From an uncultured Collinsella sp. (GTDB taxonomy: Bacteria > Actinomycetota > Coriobacteriia > Coriobacteriales > Coriobacteriaceae), in the NCBI GenBank assembly GCA_902496115.1, contig CABUZK010000058.1:1-8649 (forward strand): a DNA stretch of 8,649 nucleotides, in the 5' to 3' direction. The position numbers and the translations under genes were made by a program. The notes beneath the pieces are model-generated. The model saw only the letters and a list, made by a program, of their open reading frames with translations, searched no databases and was not told where the DNA came from. Within the stretch, counting starts at the first letter, position 1. Each line of letters opens with the position of its first letter. Positions 1 to 6,222 of the stretch are shown piece after piece.

Positions 1-557
1 ATCATGCGGCGGCGGACGTCGGGGCTTACGGCATGGACCGACACGTTCATGGGGCTCATGTTGCGTTGGATGACGTTTTGCACATCTTCGTCGGTGAGGT
101 TGGTCAGCGTGACGAAGTTGCCCTGCAAAAAGCTTAGGCGGTAGTCATCATCGCGGATGTAGAGCGTGGAGCGTCCGCCCTTGGGCAGCATGGTCATAAA
201 GCAGAACACGCAGGCGTTTACGCAGGTGCGCATGCCGTCGAAGATGGGGCCATCGAACTCCAAGCCCCAGTCCTCGCCGGGAAAGCGATCGAGCTCAACG
301 GGTGTGACGGTGCCGTCGCGTGGATCGAAAACCTCCAACTCGACGGTGTCGTCGTCGGCCTCCCAGAGCCACACGATCATATCGGTCAGTTGCTCGCCGT
401 TGACCGTGAGCACGCGCATGCCCGGCTCGATACCCACATCCCATGCGGGCGATTCGGGGCGCACGTTTTTAACGAGCGCGCCCTCACCCGGCTCGGGGTC
501 GCGGCTGCGCCCGTAATCGGCCACCTCAGCGGCATATGCGGGTACGGTCTGGTCCAT
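1..557 (-). CDS. DUF512 family PDZ/radical-SAM protein, N-terminal 185 codons (gene continues beyond base 1)
   Basis: I translated this frame by hand from the ATG at 557-555. It stays open to the window edge, so the gene is cut by the window and not visibly broken. Residues about 27-60 form a PDZ-like segment (VRPESPAWDVGIEPGMRVL followed by TVNG). Residues 112-119 (CVNACVFC) give a CxxxCxxC cluster typical of radical-SAM [4Fe-4S] sites, followed by LPKGGRSTLY, DDDYRLSFLQGN, VTLTNL and NVSVHA. That series is the DUF512/PDZ radical-SAM family signature as I know it. The family's reaction is not established. The start lies 2 nt after the ispH stop. The nearest good Shine-Dalgarno (AAGGAG) is in the ispH tail with an unusually long spacer of about 14 nt, so translational coupling is likely. 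In related genomes this family often neighbours the GTPase gene der, so der may follow outside the window (inference). Confidence 0.88.
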   Translation of the reverse strand, partial: MDQTVPAYAAEVADYGRSRDPEPGEGALVKNVRPESPAWDVGIEPGMRVLTVNGEQLTDMIVWLWEADDDTVELEVFDPRDGTVTPVELDRFPGEDWGLEFDGPIFDGMRTCVNACVFCFMTMLPKGGRSTLYIRDDDYRLSFLQGNFVTLTNLTDEDVQNVIQRNMSPMNVSVHAVSPDVRRRM

Positions 558-559
558 GA

Positions 560-1459
560 TTAGCGGCAAAGCTCCTTGATGCGCTCGACGGCGCGTTCGA
601 TGTGTTCTTGCGGGGTGGAGGCTCCGGCGGTGATGCCGATGTGGTGAGCGTCGGTAAACCACGCGGCCTGAAGCTCGGAAGCTTCCTCGATGTGATACGT
701 ACGCTCGCAGGCGTTTGCGCAAATCTGCGCCAGGCGGCGGGTGTTGCCCGAGTTCTTGGCGCCCACCACGACCATGCAGTCGCAGCGGTTGGCAAGTGCG
801 GCTGCTGCCTGCTGTCGCTCGCTCGTAGCGACGCAGATGGTGTTGATCACGCGCAGTTCCTGCACGCGCGGGGTGATGGCAGCAACGACCTCGGCTAAGT
901 TCTGCGCTGTCTGGGTGGTCTGCACAACCAGGCCTACCTTGCCCTTGAGCGGGAGCGCGTCCGCATCGGCGGCGCAACTCACGACCTGCGCGTCATCGCC
1001 AGCATGGCCCAGGATGCCCTCGACCTCGGGATGGCCCGGCTCGCCCACGACGAGCACGCGATAACCCTCGCGTACCAGGCGCTCGGCGGCCACGTGAACC
1101 TTCTTCACGTAGGGGCAGGTGGCATCGACAACGTCGAGGCCACGCTCGCGAGCGGCTTCGATCACCTGCGGCACCACACCGTGAGCGCGAATGATCACGG
1201 TGCCCGATGCGGCGTCGTCCAGGGTCTCGGCCAGACCGACGCCTGCCTCGTCAAGCTCGCGCACCACGATGGGGTTATGGATGAGCGGGCCCAGGGTGTG
1301 GACCCGAGCGTTCTCCCCCGCTTGCGGGGCGGCCGCCAATGCCATATCGAGCGCACGCTGCACGCCGTAGCAGGTGCCGGCGTGAGCAGCGATTTCGATG
1401 GTGGGGGCGTCTGCCTTGCCGGCAACGGCCTCTACGGTGCTCATGACTTCCTCGCCCAT
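560..1459 (-). CDS. ispH: 4-hydroxy-3-methylbut-2-enyl diphosphate reductase (IspH/LytB)
   Basis: IspH catalyses the last step of the MEP isoprenoid pathway, reducing HMBPP to IPP and DMAPP with a [4Fe-4S] cluster in the cytosol. The 299 residues match the usual family length. The three cluster cysteines are present: C30 (AGTCYGVQRAL), C115 (DATCPYVKK) and C209 (NTICVATSERQ). Substrate-site motifs are also present: GPLIHNP (57-63), RAHGV (91-95), GEPGHPEVEG (139-148), TTQT (181-184), SGNTRRL (237-243) and AGASTPQ (278-284). A small variation is AGTC where many homologues have AGFC. The ATG at 1459 lies 2 nt after the plsC stop, with only weak AGG-like sequence upstream. The alternative ATG at 1444 (MSTVEAV) has GAGGA but only a 4-nt spacer, so the start is uncertain by five codons. 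It sits in the plsC-ispH-DUF512 run with 2-nt gaps and is probably co-transcribed. Confidence 0.97.
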   Translation of the reverse strand: MGEEVMSTVEAVAGKADAPTIEIAAHAGTCYGVQRALDMALAAAPQAGENARVHTLGPLIHNPIVVRELDEAGVGLAETLDDAASGTVIIRAHGVVPQVIEAARERGLDVVDATCPYVKKVHVAAERLVREGYRVLVVGEPGHPEVEGILGHAGDDAQVVSCAADADALPLKGKVGLVVQTTQTAQNLAEVVAAITPRVQELRVINTICVATSERQQAAAALANRCDCMVVVGAKNSGNTRRLAQICANACERTYHIEEASELQAAWFTDAHHIGITAGASTPQEHIERAVERIKELCR

Positions 1460-1461
1460 GG

Positions 1462-2190
1462 CTAGAACCTACCCGGGTGCTCGGCGCACAGGTCATCGCG
1501 CATGGCGTAGACACGACTCATTGCCTCGGACTCAAACCAAGCCAGGCGCTCCTTACGCTTGAGCTCGGCCGGTGCATCGGAAAGCGAGATTGCCTTGCCG
1601 GCACGGATCCAGCACTTTTTGGGGCGCATGAGCTTTTTGCCCGCAGGCGTAATATCGGACCAGCCGCAGATGGCGAGCGGGTTGACAGGCGCCTTGCCCA
1701 TCTGGGCGATGAGCGCAAAGCCGCCGTGGACTTCGGGTTTGATCTCGCGTGAGCGGATGCGCGTGCCCTCGGGGAAGATCAAGACGTCCTCGCCGCGCTG
1801 CAGCGCATGCTGGGCGGCGCGCAGGCACTTCATGTCGGCGGTGCCGCGCTCGACGGGAATGCCACCCACGCGGCTAAAGGCCCATCGCACGATCTTGGAC
1901 TTGGCAAACTCAGACTTAAAGATGGGGCGAATGCGGCGGCCGCCAAAGAACAGCGCCGTCTCTACAGCCAGGAGCTCGGCCATCGAGGTGTGGTTGCAGA
2001 TGACCACGCTGCCGCGGCCTTCCTGGCGCTCAAACAGCAGATCGGCGTCCTCTACCTTCCAGCGCCACATGAGCTTGGAGAAAGCCCAAAGGATTGCCAT
2101 GACCACGAAGACGGTGCCGCGGATGAGCGCGGGGAACTCGGCATAGGGGGCGTTGTAGTAATCCTCGGGCGTCTGCTTAAACAGGCGCAT
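1462..2190 (-). CDS. plsC: PlsC-like 1-acyl-sn-glycerol-3-phosphate acyltransferase
   Basis: This is a 242-residue membrane-associated acyltransferase of the LPLAT/PlsC superfamily. It probably converts lysophosphatidic acid to phosphatidic acid in phospholipid synthesis. A hydrophobic segment at about 22-40 (LIRGTVFVVMAILWAFSKL) would anchor it to the membrane. Motif I is NHTSMAE at 66-72, with the catalytic histidine H67. The usual HX4D aspartate is glutamate (E72, codon GAG on the minus strand), which is unusual. Motif II-like FKSEF lies at 91-95, motif III-like GGIPVERG at 109-116, and FPEGTR at 139-144. Length is normal for bacterial PlsC. The ATG lies 3 nt after the cmk stop, and AAAGGAGG at 2204-2197, with a 6-nt spacer, lies inside the last cmk codons. 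The family is clear. Substrate specificity is inferred, and another acyl acceptor is possible given the changed motif. Confidence 0.9.
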   Translation of the reverse strand: MRLFKQTPEDYYNAPYAEFPALIRGTVFVVMAILWAFSKLMWRWKVEDADLLFERQEGRGSVVICNHTSMAELLAVETALFFGGRRIRPIFKSEFAKSKIVRWAFSRVGGIPVERGTADMKCLRAAQHALQRGEDVLIFPEGTRIRSREIKPEVHGGFALIAQMGKAPVNPLAICGWSDITPAGKKLMRPKKCWIRAGKAISLSDAPAELKRKERLAWFESEAMSRVYAMRDDLCAEHPGRF

Positions 2191-2193
2191 GGG

Positions 2194-2880
2194 CTACCTC
2201 CTTTGGTTGATGAGGTCCTCGATTATCGAGACGACCTCGTCGATGGTGTGGGCGGTGGAGTCGACGTGAACCGCGTCCTCGGCGGGCACGAGCGGCGCGA
2301 CCTCGCGGCTGCTGTCGAGCTTATCGCGCTGCTTGAGGGCGTCGAGGGTCTCGTCGACCTCGGCCTCGAGCTGCTCTTCGGTGAGCGGTTGGGCGTCGTT
2401 TTGGTGGCGCTGCAGCACGCGGCGACGGGCGCGCTCGCGCGGGTCGGCGGTCAGAAAGACCTTGACCTGCGCGTTGGGGAAGACGACGGTGCCGATGTCG
2501 CGACCCTCGGCGACGATGTCGCGGTCCTCGGCGGCGCGGCGCTGGTGGATGAGCATGGCTGCGCGCACGCCTGGGTAGGCCGAGACCTTGGACACGTTGG
2601 CGTCAACCTGCGGGGTGCGGATGGCAGCCGAGGCGTCCTGGCCGTCGATGGTCAGGCGCGTGTCCTCGCCGGTGCCGTTGGTAAAGCGAATCTCGATCTG
2701 CTCGGCGAGGGCGTCAATGGCCGCCTCGTTATCCAGGTCGATGCCGCGGTCGAGCGCGGCGAAGGTGACGGCGCGATACATGGCGCCCGTGTCGAGCTTG
2801 TTAAAGCCCAGCTGGCGGGCGATCTCCTTGGCGATGGTGGACTTGCCGGAACCGGCGGGGCCGTCGATGGCGACGATCAT
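2194..2880 (-). CDS. cmk: (d)CMP kinase, cytidylate kinase
   Basis: Cmk phosphorylates CMP and dCMP to the diphosphates with ATP in the cytosol, supplying CTP for nucleic acid and CDP-activated lipid synthesis. The 228 residues are the normal length. The P-loop GPAGSGKST lies at 7-15. The nucleotide-binding segment LDTGAMYR is at 29-36. The conserved EGRDIGTVVFP is at 125-135, followed by the lid region around DPRERARRR (146-154). DSSREVAPL at 189-197 and the late motif VHVDST at 205-209 region also match the family. ATG at 2880 is preceded by AAAGGAAG, an acceptable Shine-Dalgarno. A 66-nt gap separates it from rluB. Its last codons (AAC CAA AGG AGG TAG) double as the ribosome binding site of plsC. 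The neighbourhood cmk-plsC-ispH is a common arrangement in Gram-positive bacteria. Confidence 0.97.
   Translation of the reverse strand: MIVAIDGPAGSGKSTIAKEIARQLGFNKLDTGAMYRAVTFAALDRGIDLDNEAAIDALAEQIEIRFTNGTGEDTRLTIDGQDASAAIRTPQVDANVSKVSAYPGVRAAMLIHQRRAAEDRDIVAEGRDIGTVVFPNAQVKVFLTADPRERARRRVLQRHQNDAQPLTEEQLEAEVDETLDALKQRDKLDSSREVAPLVPAEDAVHVDSTAHTIDEVVSIIEDLINQRR
2197..2204 (-). promoter_or_regulatory. Shine-Dalgarno for plsC, embedded in the last cmk codons
   Basis: AAAGGAGG overlaps the final Gln-Arg-Arg codons of cmk, immediately before its TAG stop. A 6-nt spacer (TAGCCC) leads to the plsC ATG. The cmk C-terminal residues are partly dictated by this site. Confidence 0.85.
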
Positions 2881-2946
2881 GCAATGCTTCCTTTCGGTGG
2901 TTGACTTGCTGGTATGGGACGCAGGCGCTGCGGTTTGGCGGGTTGC
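2881..2946 (-). other. 66-nt gap between rluB and cmk
   Basis: It contains a small dyad, CGCAG at 2920-2924 with CTGCG at 2928-2932 and a 3-nt loop, with no T-tract after it, and the AAAGGAAG ribosome binding site of cmk. No convincing terminator or promoter was seen, so read-through from rluB into cmk is likely. Confidence 0.4.
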
Positions 2947-3918
2947 CTAGCTCGTGTAGCGTTCGCGATAGGTGTTGCGCTTAGGCGCGGAGCCGTGGCT
3001 GCCGTGGTGACGCGTGTGACTCGCTGTGTTGGTCGCCGGCGCGGCGGCGCGCTTGGAGTTGGCCTGCTTGGGCGGGATGCCGCCGGCCTTGAGAATCTGC
3101 ACCTCGCGGTCGGTGAGCTCGCGCCACGAGCCCTTGGCCACGTCCTTGAGCTCCAGGCCGGCAAAGTTGCAGCGGTGCAGGCGAATCACCGGGTGGTGGA
3201 TCTTGCTCAGCATGCGCTTGACCTGGTTCTTGCGGCCTTCGCGGATGATGACCTCCACGGCGGTGGTACCGGGCTTTACGCCTTGCGGAGCCACGGCCTC
3301 AGCCTCGCGCGCGGTAATGACGCGGCAGATCGCCGGTTGGCACAGGCCGTCGTCGAGCTCGATGCCGCGACGGAGTGGTTCCAAGTCGCGATCGGTCAGG
3401 TTGCCGTCCACTAGCGCCTGGTAGGTCTTGTAGACGTGCTTGCTGGGGTGCAGCAGGTCCTGCGATAGGTCGCCGTCGGTGGTAAAGAGCAAAAGGCCCG
3501 TGGTGTCGCGGTCCAGACGACCCACCGGGAAGAGCCCAGGAAAGCGGTCGCGCGGAACCAGATCGGCCACACAAGGGCGCTCCTGCGGATCGCTCATGGT
3601 GGTGAGGTAGCCGGTCGGCTTGTAGAGCATCAAGTACATGGCGCCCTGGTTGAGCTTGACGGGCATGCCGTCGACCTCGATATGGTCGCGGTCCACATCG
3701 ACCTTGGTGCCCAGCTCGGTCGCGATCTCGCCGTTAACCGTCACGCGGCCGGCGGTCATCAGGTCCTCCGAACCGCGGCGGCTCGCCACGCCCGCGCGCG
3801 CCAAAAAGCGCTGCAGGCGCATAGTGTGCGGGTAGACGGGCTGGGCGTCGCCCGTGGGCGCTGCGTTGTCCATGGCGCTTGCGAAGTGCGTTTCCCCTGC
3901 TTCGTTAGTCCTCGTCAT
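2947..3918 (-). CDS. rluB: RluB/RsuA-family 23S rRNA pseudouridine synthase
   Basis: This cytosolic RsuA/RluB/RluE/RluF-type enzyme isomerises a uridine in rRNA to pseudouridine. Using the start at 3918, the 323-residue protein has an S4 RNA-binding domain at about 33-90 (MRLQRFLARAGVASRRGSED, then GRVTVNGE). The synthase domain follows from about 95, with LYKPTGYLTTMSD (98-110) and the catalytic GRLDRDTTGLLL (133-144, aspartate D136). Later come YKTYQALV (163-170) and REGRKNQVKRML (226-237). The tail from about 283 is basic and rich in Ala, Ser and His, probably disordered. The frame is open up to an ATG at 3978, but the ATG at 3918 has GGAGG with a 6-7-nt spacer, so I prefer it. That start overlaps the end of scpB by 14 nt. 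RluB is favoured over RsuA because of its place after scpAB, where RluB is usual. The exact target uridine is inferred. Confidence 0.93.
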   Translation of the reverse strand: MTRTNEAGETHFASAMDNAAPTGDAQPVYPHTMRLQRFLARAGVASRRGSEDLMTAGRVTVNGEIATELGTKVDVDRDHIEVDGMPVKLNQGAMYLMLYKPTGYLTTMSDPQERPCVADLVPRDRFPGLFPVGRLDRDTTGLLLFTTDGDLSQDLLHPSKHVYKTYQALVDGNLTDRDLEPLRRGIELDDGLCQPAICRVITAREAEAVAPQGVKPGTTAVEVIIREGRKNQVKRMLSKIHHPVIRLHRCNFAGLELKDVAKGSWRELTDREVQILKAGGIPPKQANSKRAAAPATNTASHTRHHGSHGSAPKRNTYRERYTS

Positions 3919-4624
3919 GTATATCCTCCGAGGTATCGACGGTGGGCAGAAGCTCCTCGCCATCGGTGTCCTCAACATCGGTATCGATCAGTTCGCGTTC
4001 TTCGTCCAGGTCCTCGGCCTGCTCCTCGAGCGTGGACTGAATGCTGCGGCCGCTCAGGCGCTCGCGGATAAACTGGCGCGACTGCTCGTCGGGGGCAAAC
4101 TGCTCCAGATCGGGCAGGTCCCGGGTGGAGCGCAGGCCGAACTTTTCCAAGAAGGCGTTGGTCGTGCCGTAGATGATGGCCTGACCGCGCTCGGGGTCGC
4201 GGCCGAGTTCGCGCACCAGGCCCTTATCCACGAGCGACGCGATGACGCCGTCGGAGTTGACGCCGCGGATGCCCTTGACCACCTCGCGCGTGACGGGCTG
4301 GTGGTAGGCGATGACGGCCAGGGTCTCAAGCGCCGCCTGAGACAGCTTTTGCGTGTCCCAGCTCAGCACGTAGGCCTCGACCACATCATGGTAGGCGGGG
4401 TGTGTAAACAGGCGCCAGCCACCGGCGACCTCGCGCAGCTGAAAGCCGCGGTTGGCCTCTTCGTACTCAACCTTGAGCTCGGCCAAAAGCGACGCGCACT
4501 CGCCCGGGGCGATATCCAGCGCAGCTGCCAGCGCGGGTGCGCTCACGGGGTCGCTCGACACCAGCAGCAGCGCCTCGAGGGCGCCTTTGAGGCTGTTTGC
4601 CTCCAGCGTGGAAAGGGTTGACAT
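3905..4624 (-). CDS. scpB: Segregation and condensation protein B
   Basis: ScpB is a subunit of the SMC-ScpA-ScpB condensin complex. As a dimer it binds the ScpA linker and helps chromosome compaction and segregation. The 239-residue protein has tandem winged-helix domains. The first spans about 10-85 (LKGALEALLLVSSDPVSAPA onward). The second, at about 92-165, carries the diagnostic LSQAALETLAVIAYHQPVTR, IRGVNSDGVI and LVDKGLVRELGRD, then YGTTNAFLEKFGL (152-164). The C-terminal part from about 195 is strongly acidic and longer than in compact homologues of roughly 180-200 residues, so it is probably a disordered tail. ATG at 4624 starts 11 nt after the scpA stop with a TAGGAG-type ribosome binding site. 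The last codons contain the rluB ribosome binding site and start. Confidence 0.96.
   Translation of the reverse strand: MSTLSTLEANSLKGALEALLLVSSDPVSAPALAAALDIAPGECASLLAELKVEYEEANRGFQLREVAGGWRLFTHPAYHDVVEAYVLSWDTQKLSQAALETLAVIAYHQPVTREVVKGIRGVNSDGVIASLVDKGLVRELGRDPERGQAIIYGTTNAFLEKFGLRSTRDLPDLEQFAPDEQSRQFIRERLSGRSIQSTLEEQAEDLDEERELIDTDVEDTDGEELLPTVDTSEDIHDED
3925..3930 (-). promoter_or_regulatory. Shine-Dalgarno for rluB, inside the end of scpB
   Basis: CGGAGG followed by a 6-nt spacer (ATATAC) precedes the ATG at 3918. It lies within scpB coding sequence, upstream of the scpB stop at 3907-3905. It decides the rluB start at 3918 over the longer open frame starting at 3978 and suggests translational coupling. 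Confidence 0.85.
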
Positions 4625-4635
4625 GGTTGCCGCTC

Positions 4636-5445
4636 CTATTCGGTGAGCTCGGGGCCCTCGCCAGGCACGTATGCCTCGGCGCCCTCGACGCGGTTGATTT
4701 GAATGGTTCCAAAGATCTCGTCCTGGCTTAGCGTAAGCGAGCCGCGCTTGGCAAGCTCTAGCATGGCCAGGAAGGTGACAACGAGCTGCTCGGTGGTGGC
4801 GTCGCCGTCCAGCAGCTCGCGGAAGGTGCAGGCTTGGTGTGCCATGGTAAAGCGGTCGACCGAGGCCACCGTCAGGTCGAGCGGCACGCGATGCGGTGCC
4901 ACGTGCTCGGCCTCCAGCAGGAAGGTCTGGCGTTTGCCATCCAGGTCGGCGCAGATGACGGCGAGGCCGCGCAGGGTAATGCCGGCCAGATAGTCGGGCA
5001 TAAGGCCTAGGAACTCGGGGTCGGGGCCGGCCACGCGCGGATGCATGCGGCTCTCGGCCTGCATACGCGCGCCAAGGGCTGCCGCCGCGCCCTTAAACTG
5101 CTTGTAGGCGATCAGACGCTGGATCAGGACCTCGCGCAGGGCATCGCCGTCGAGCGCGCTGAGCTCCTCGAGGTCATCGTCGTCCTCGTCATCGTCGTCT
5201 GCCTTGCGCGGGGCCTCCTGGGGTACCAGCGAGGCAGCCTTGATGTCCAAAAGGGTTGCCGCGACCAGCAAAAAGTCGCTCGCCACATCCAGGTCCAGGG
5301 CCTCGATGCGCTCGACCTCGGCCAGGTATTGCTCGGCCACCTCGCTGATCGAGATGGCGCCGATATCAACTTTTTGGCGGGTTACCAGCTGCAGCAGCAG
5401 GTCGAACGGTCCGCTGTAGACCTGTGTCGACACGCGATACGACAT
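4636..5445 (-). CDS. scpA: Segregation and condensation protein A (kleisin)
   Basis: ScpA is the bacterial kleisin that bridges the SMC heads and holds the ScpB dimer. In 269 residues, the N-terminal SMC-neck-binding region has YSGPFDLLLQLV (10-21), ISEVAEQYL (33-41) and the helix ASDFLLVAATLLDIKAASLVP (55-75). A run of Asp and Glu at 83-94 follows, in the flexible linker that normally contacts ScpB. The C-terminal winged helix lies at about 215-251 (VVTFLAMLELAKRGSLTLSQ, then DEIFGTIQI), which caps the SMC head. Length is typical. The ATG at 5445 has an almost ideal AAAGGAGGT at 5459-5451 with a 5-nt spacer, so the start is secure. The gap to the upstream M50 gene is 84 nt, the largest in the run, so a separate promoter is possible, although I see no clear -35/-10 pair. 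Confidence 0.96.
   Translation of the reverse strand: MSYRVSTQVYSGPFDLLLQLVTRQKVDIGAISISEVAEQYLAEVERIEALDLDVASDFLLVAATLLDIKAASLVPQEAPRKADDDDEDDDDLEELSALDGDALREVLIQRLIAYKQFKGAAAALGARMQAESRMHPRVAGPDPEFLGLMPDYLAGITLRGLAVICADLDGKRQTFLLEAEHVAPHRVPLDLTVASVDRFTMAHQACTFRELLDGDATTEQLVVTFLAMLELAKRGSLTLSQDEIFGTIQINRVEGAEAYVPGEGPELTE
5174..5199 (-). repeat. Short GAC/GAT/GAG trinucleotide run encoding an acidic tract in scpA
   Basis: The minus strand has a run of GAC and GAT codons with one GAG, giving an Asp-rich stretch at about residues 83-91 of ScpA. It lies in the flexible linker between the two folded ends of the kleisin. Such runs can change length by slippage. Confidence 0.6.
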
Positions 5446-5529
5446 CTTCGACCTCCTTTGACGGCGCCTTCGCGGCGCGGTTTGGGTGCATGTTGGGACC
5501 GATTTGCACGGTCGACCTGTAAGTTTACC
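5446..5529 (-). other. 84-nt intergenic region between the M50 gene and scpA with two small inverted repeats
   Basis: Two short dyads are visible. GACCG at 5497-5501 pairs with CGGTC at 5509-5513 across a 7-nt loop. GCGCC at 5464-5468 pairs with GGCGC at 5474-5478 across a 5-nt loop. Neither is followed by a T-tract on the minus strand, so they do not look like intrinsic terminators. The region ends with the scpA ribosome binding site. No clear -35/-10 pair was seen. It may be a 5' leader or an mRNA processing or attenuation region, but this is speculative. Confidence 0.45.
5451..5459 (-). promoter_or_regulatory. Near-perfect Shine-Dalgarno for scpA
   Basis: AAAGGAGGT on the minus strand closely matches the anti-Shine-Dalgarno complement and lies 5 nt before the scpA ATG. 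It is the strongest ribosome binding site in the window and fixes the scpA start. Confidence 0.85.
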
Positions 5530-6213
5530 CTAGATGCCGGCGATTGCGAAGTTGAGCAGCCACTCGGCCAGCGGATACACGGTAACGTCGAAATACCGCC
5601 CGATCACGTCGATGCCGGTCCACATGGGCAGCAGGTACAGCACGATGATAAGGATGGGCATGGCGTATTGCTGCAAGTGGTAGTAGTTGGCGAGTGCCTT
5701 GCCCTTGAGGAAGGGCACGATGATCGATGAGCCGTCGAGCGGCGGGATCGGGATGAGGTTAAAGAACGCGAGCGACAGATTGACCACGATAAACGTGGCA
5801 CCGAAGTTCATGATTTGGGAGGCTACGGCAAAGGACATGCTGGCGTAGAGGTTGCCGTATGCCGCGTGCATGAGGGCGGCCGCGAGACACGCGAGTGCGA
5901 TGTTCGATGCAGGGCCGGCTGCGCTCACCAGGACCTCGTCGCGTTTGGGGTGCTTGAGGTTGTTGAGGTAGACGGGCACGGGCTTGGCGAAGGCGAATAC
6001 CGGGCCGCCGGCCGCGAGCATAAGCAGCGGCAGGAGGACGGTGCCAAACGGGTCGATATGGTTGAGCGGGTTGAGCGAAACGCGACCGCGTGAACGCGCC
6101 GTCTTGTCGCCGAGCGCCCATGCTGCGGCGGCGTGGGCGCTTTCGTGGATGACGATGCCAACGATGACGGCGACGGCGCTGGCGAGCAGGTTCATTAGGT
6201 AGCTGCTGGACAT
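5530..6213 (-). CDS. Site-2-type M50 family intramembrane zinc metalloprotease
   Basis: This is a 227-residue, highly hydrophobic polytopic membrane protein. The zinc-binding HExxH motif is HESAH at residues 23-27, in the first membrane helix (ASAVAVIVGIVIHESAHAAA). The second conserved motif, NLIPIPPLDG (152-161, third zinc ligand D160), lies in a later helix. Other hydrophobic segments are at about 58-78, 98-118, 138-157 and 184-200. The short form without a PDZ domain matches the compact M50 site-2 protease family common in Gram-positive bacteria, not RseP, which has PDZ domains. Substrates of this compact group are mostly unknown, so its role here cannot be assigned. ATG at 6213 has GGGGAG at 6223-6218, overlapping the TAG stop of the upstream small membrane gene. 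The intergenic gap is 9 nt, which suggests coupled expression. Confidence 0.93.
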   Translation of the reverse strand: MSSSYLMNLLASAVAVIVGIVIHESAHAAAAWALGDKTARSRGRVSLNPLNHIDPFGTVLLPLLMLAAGGPVFAFAKPVPVYLNNLKHPKRDEVLVSAAGPASNIALACLAAALMHAAYGNLYASMSFAVASQIMNFGATFIVVNLSLAFFNLIPIPPLDGSSIIVPFLKGKALANYYHLQQYAMPILIIVLYLLPMWTGIDVIGRYFDVTVYPLAEWLLNFAIAGI

Positions 6214-6222
6214 GGCGCTCCC

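Noticed and set aside
166..516. Plus-strand open frame of 116 codons
   Set aside because: It is antisense to the DUF512 gene. The translation is Ser/Pro/Thr-rich with no motif, while the minus strand shows clear radical-SAM motifs.
1807..2904. Plus-strand open frame of 365 codons
   Set aside because: It is antisense to plsC and cmk, both of which have intact catalytic motifs, and it shows only low-complexity Val/Gly/Asp composition.
2947..3978. Longer rluB start at 3978
   Set aside because: It would overlap scpB by 74 nt and has no good ribosome binding site, whereas 3918 has GGAGG with a 6-nt spacer.
3854..4621. Plus-strand open frame of 255 codons
   Set aside because: It is antisense to scpB, which has strong family motifs.
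5464..5478. GC-rich dyad as a rho-independent terminator after the M50 gene
   Set aside because: The stem is only 5 bp and no T-tract follows it on the minus strand.
5041..5730. Plus-strand open frame of 229 codons
   Set aside because: It is antisense to scpA and the M50 gene and shows no domain signature.
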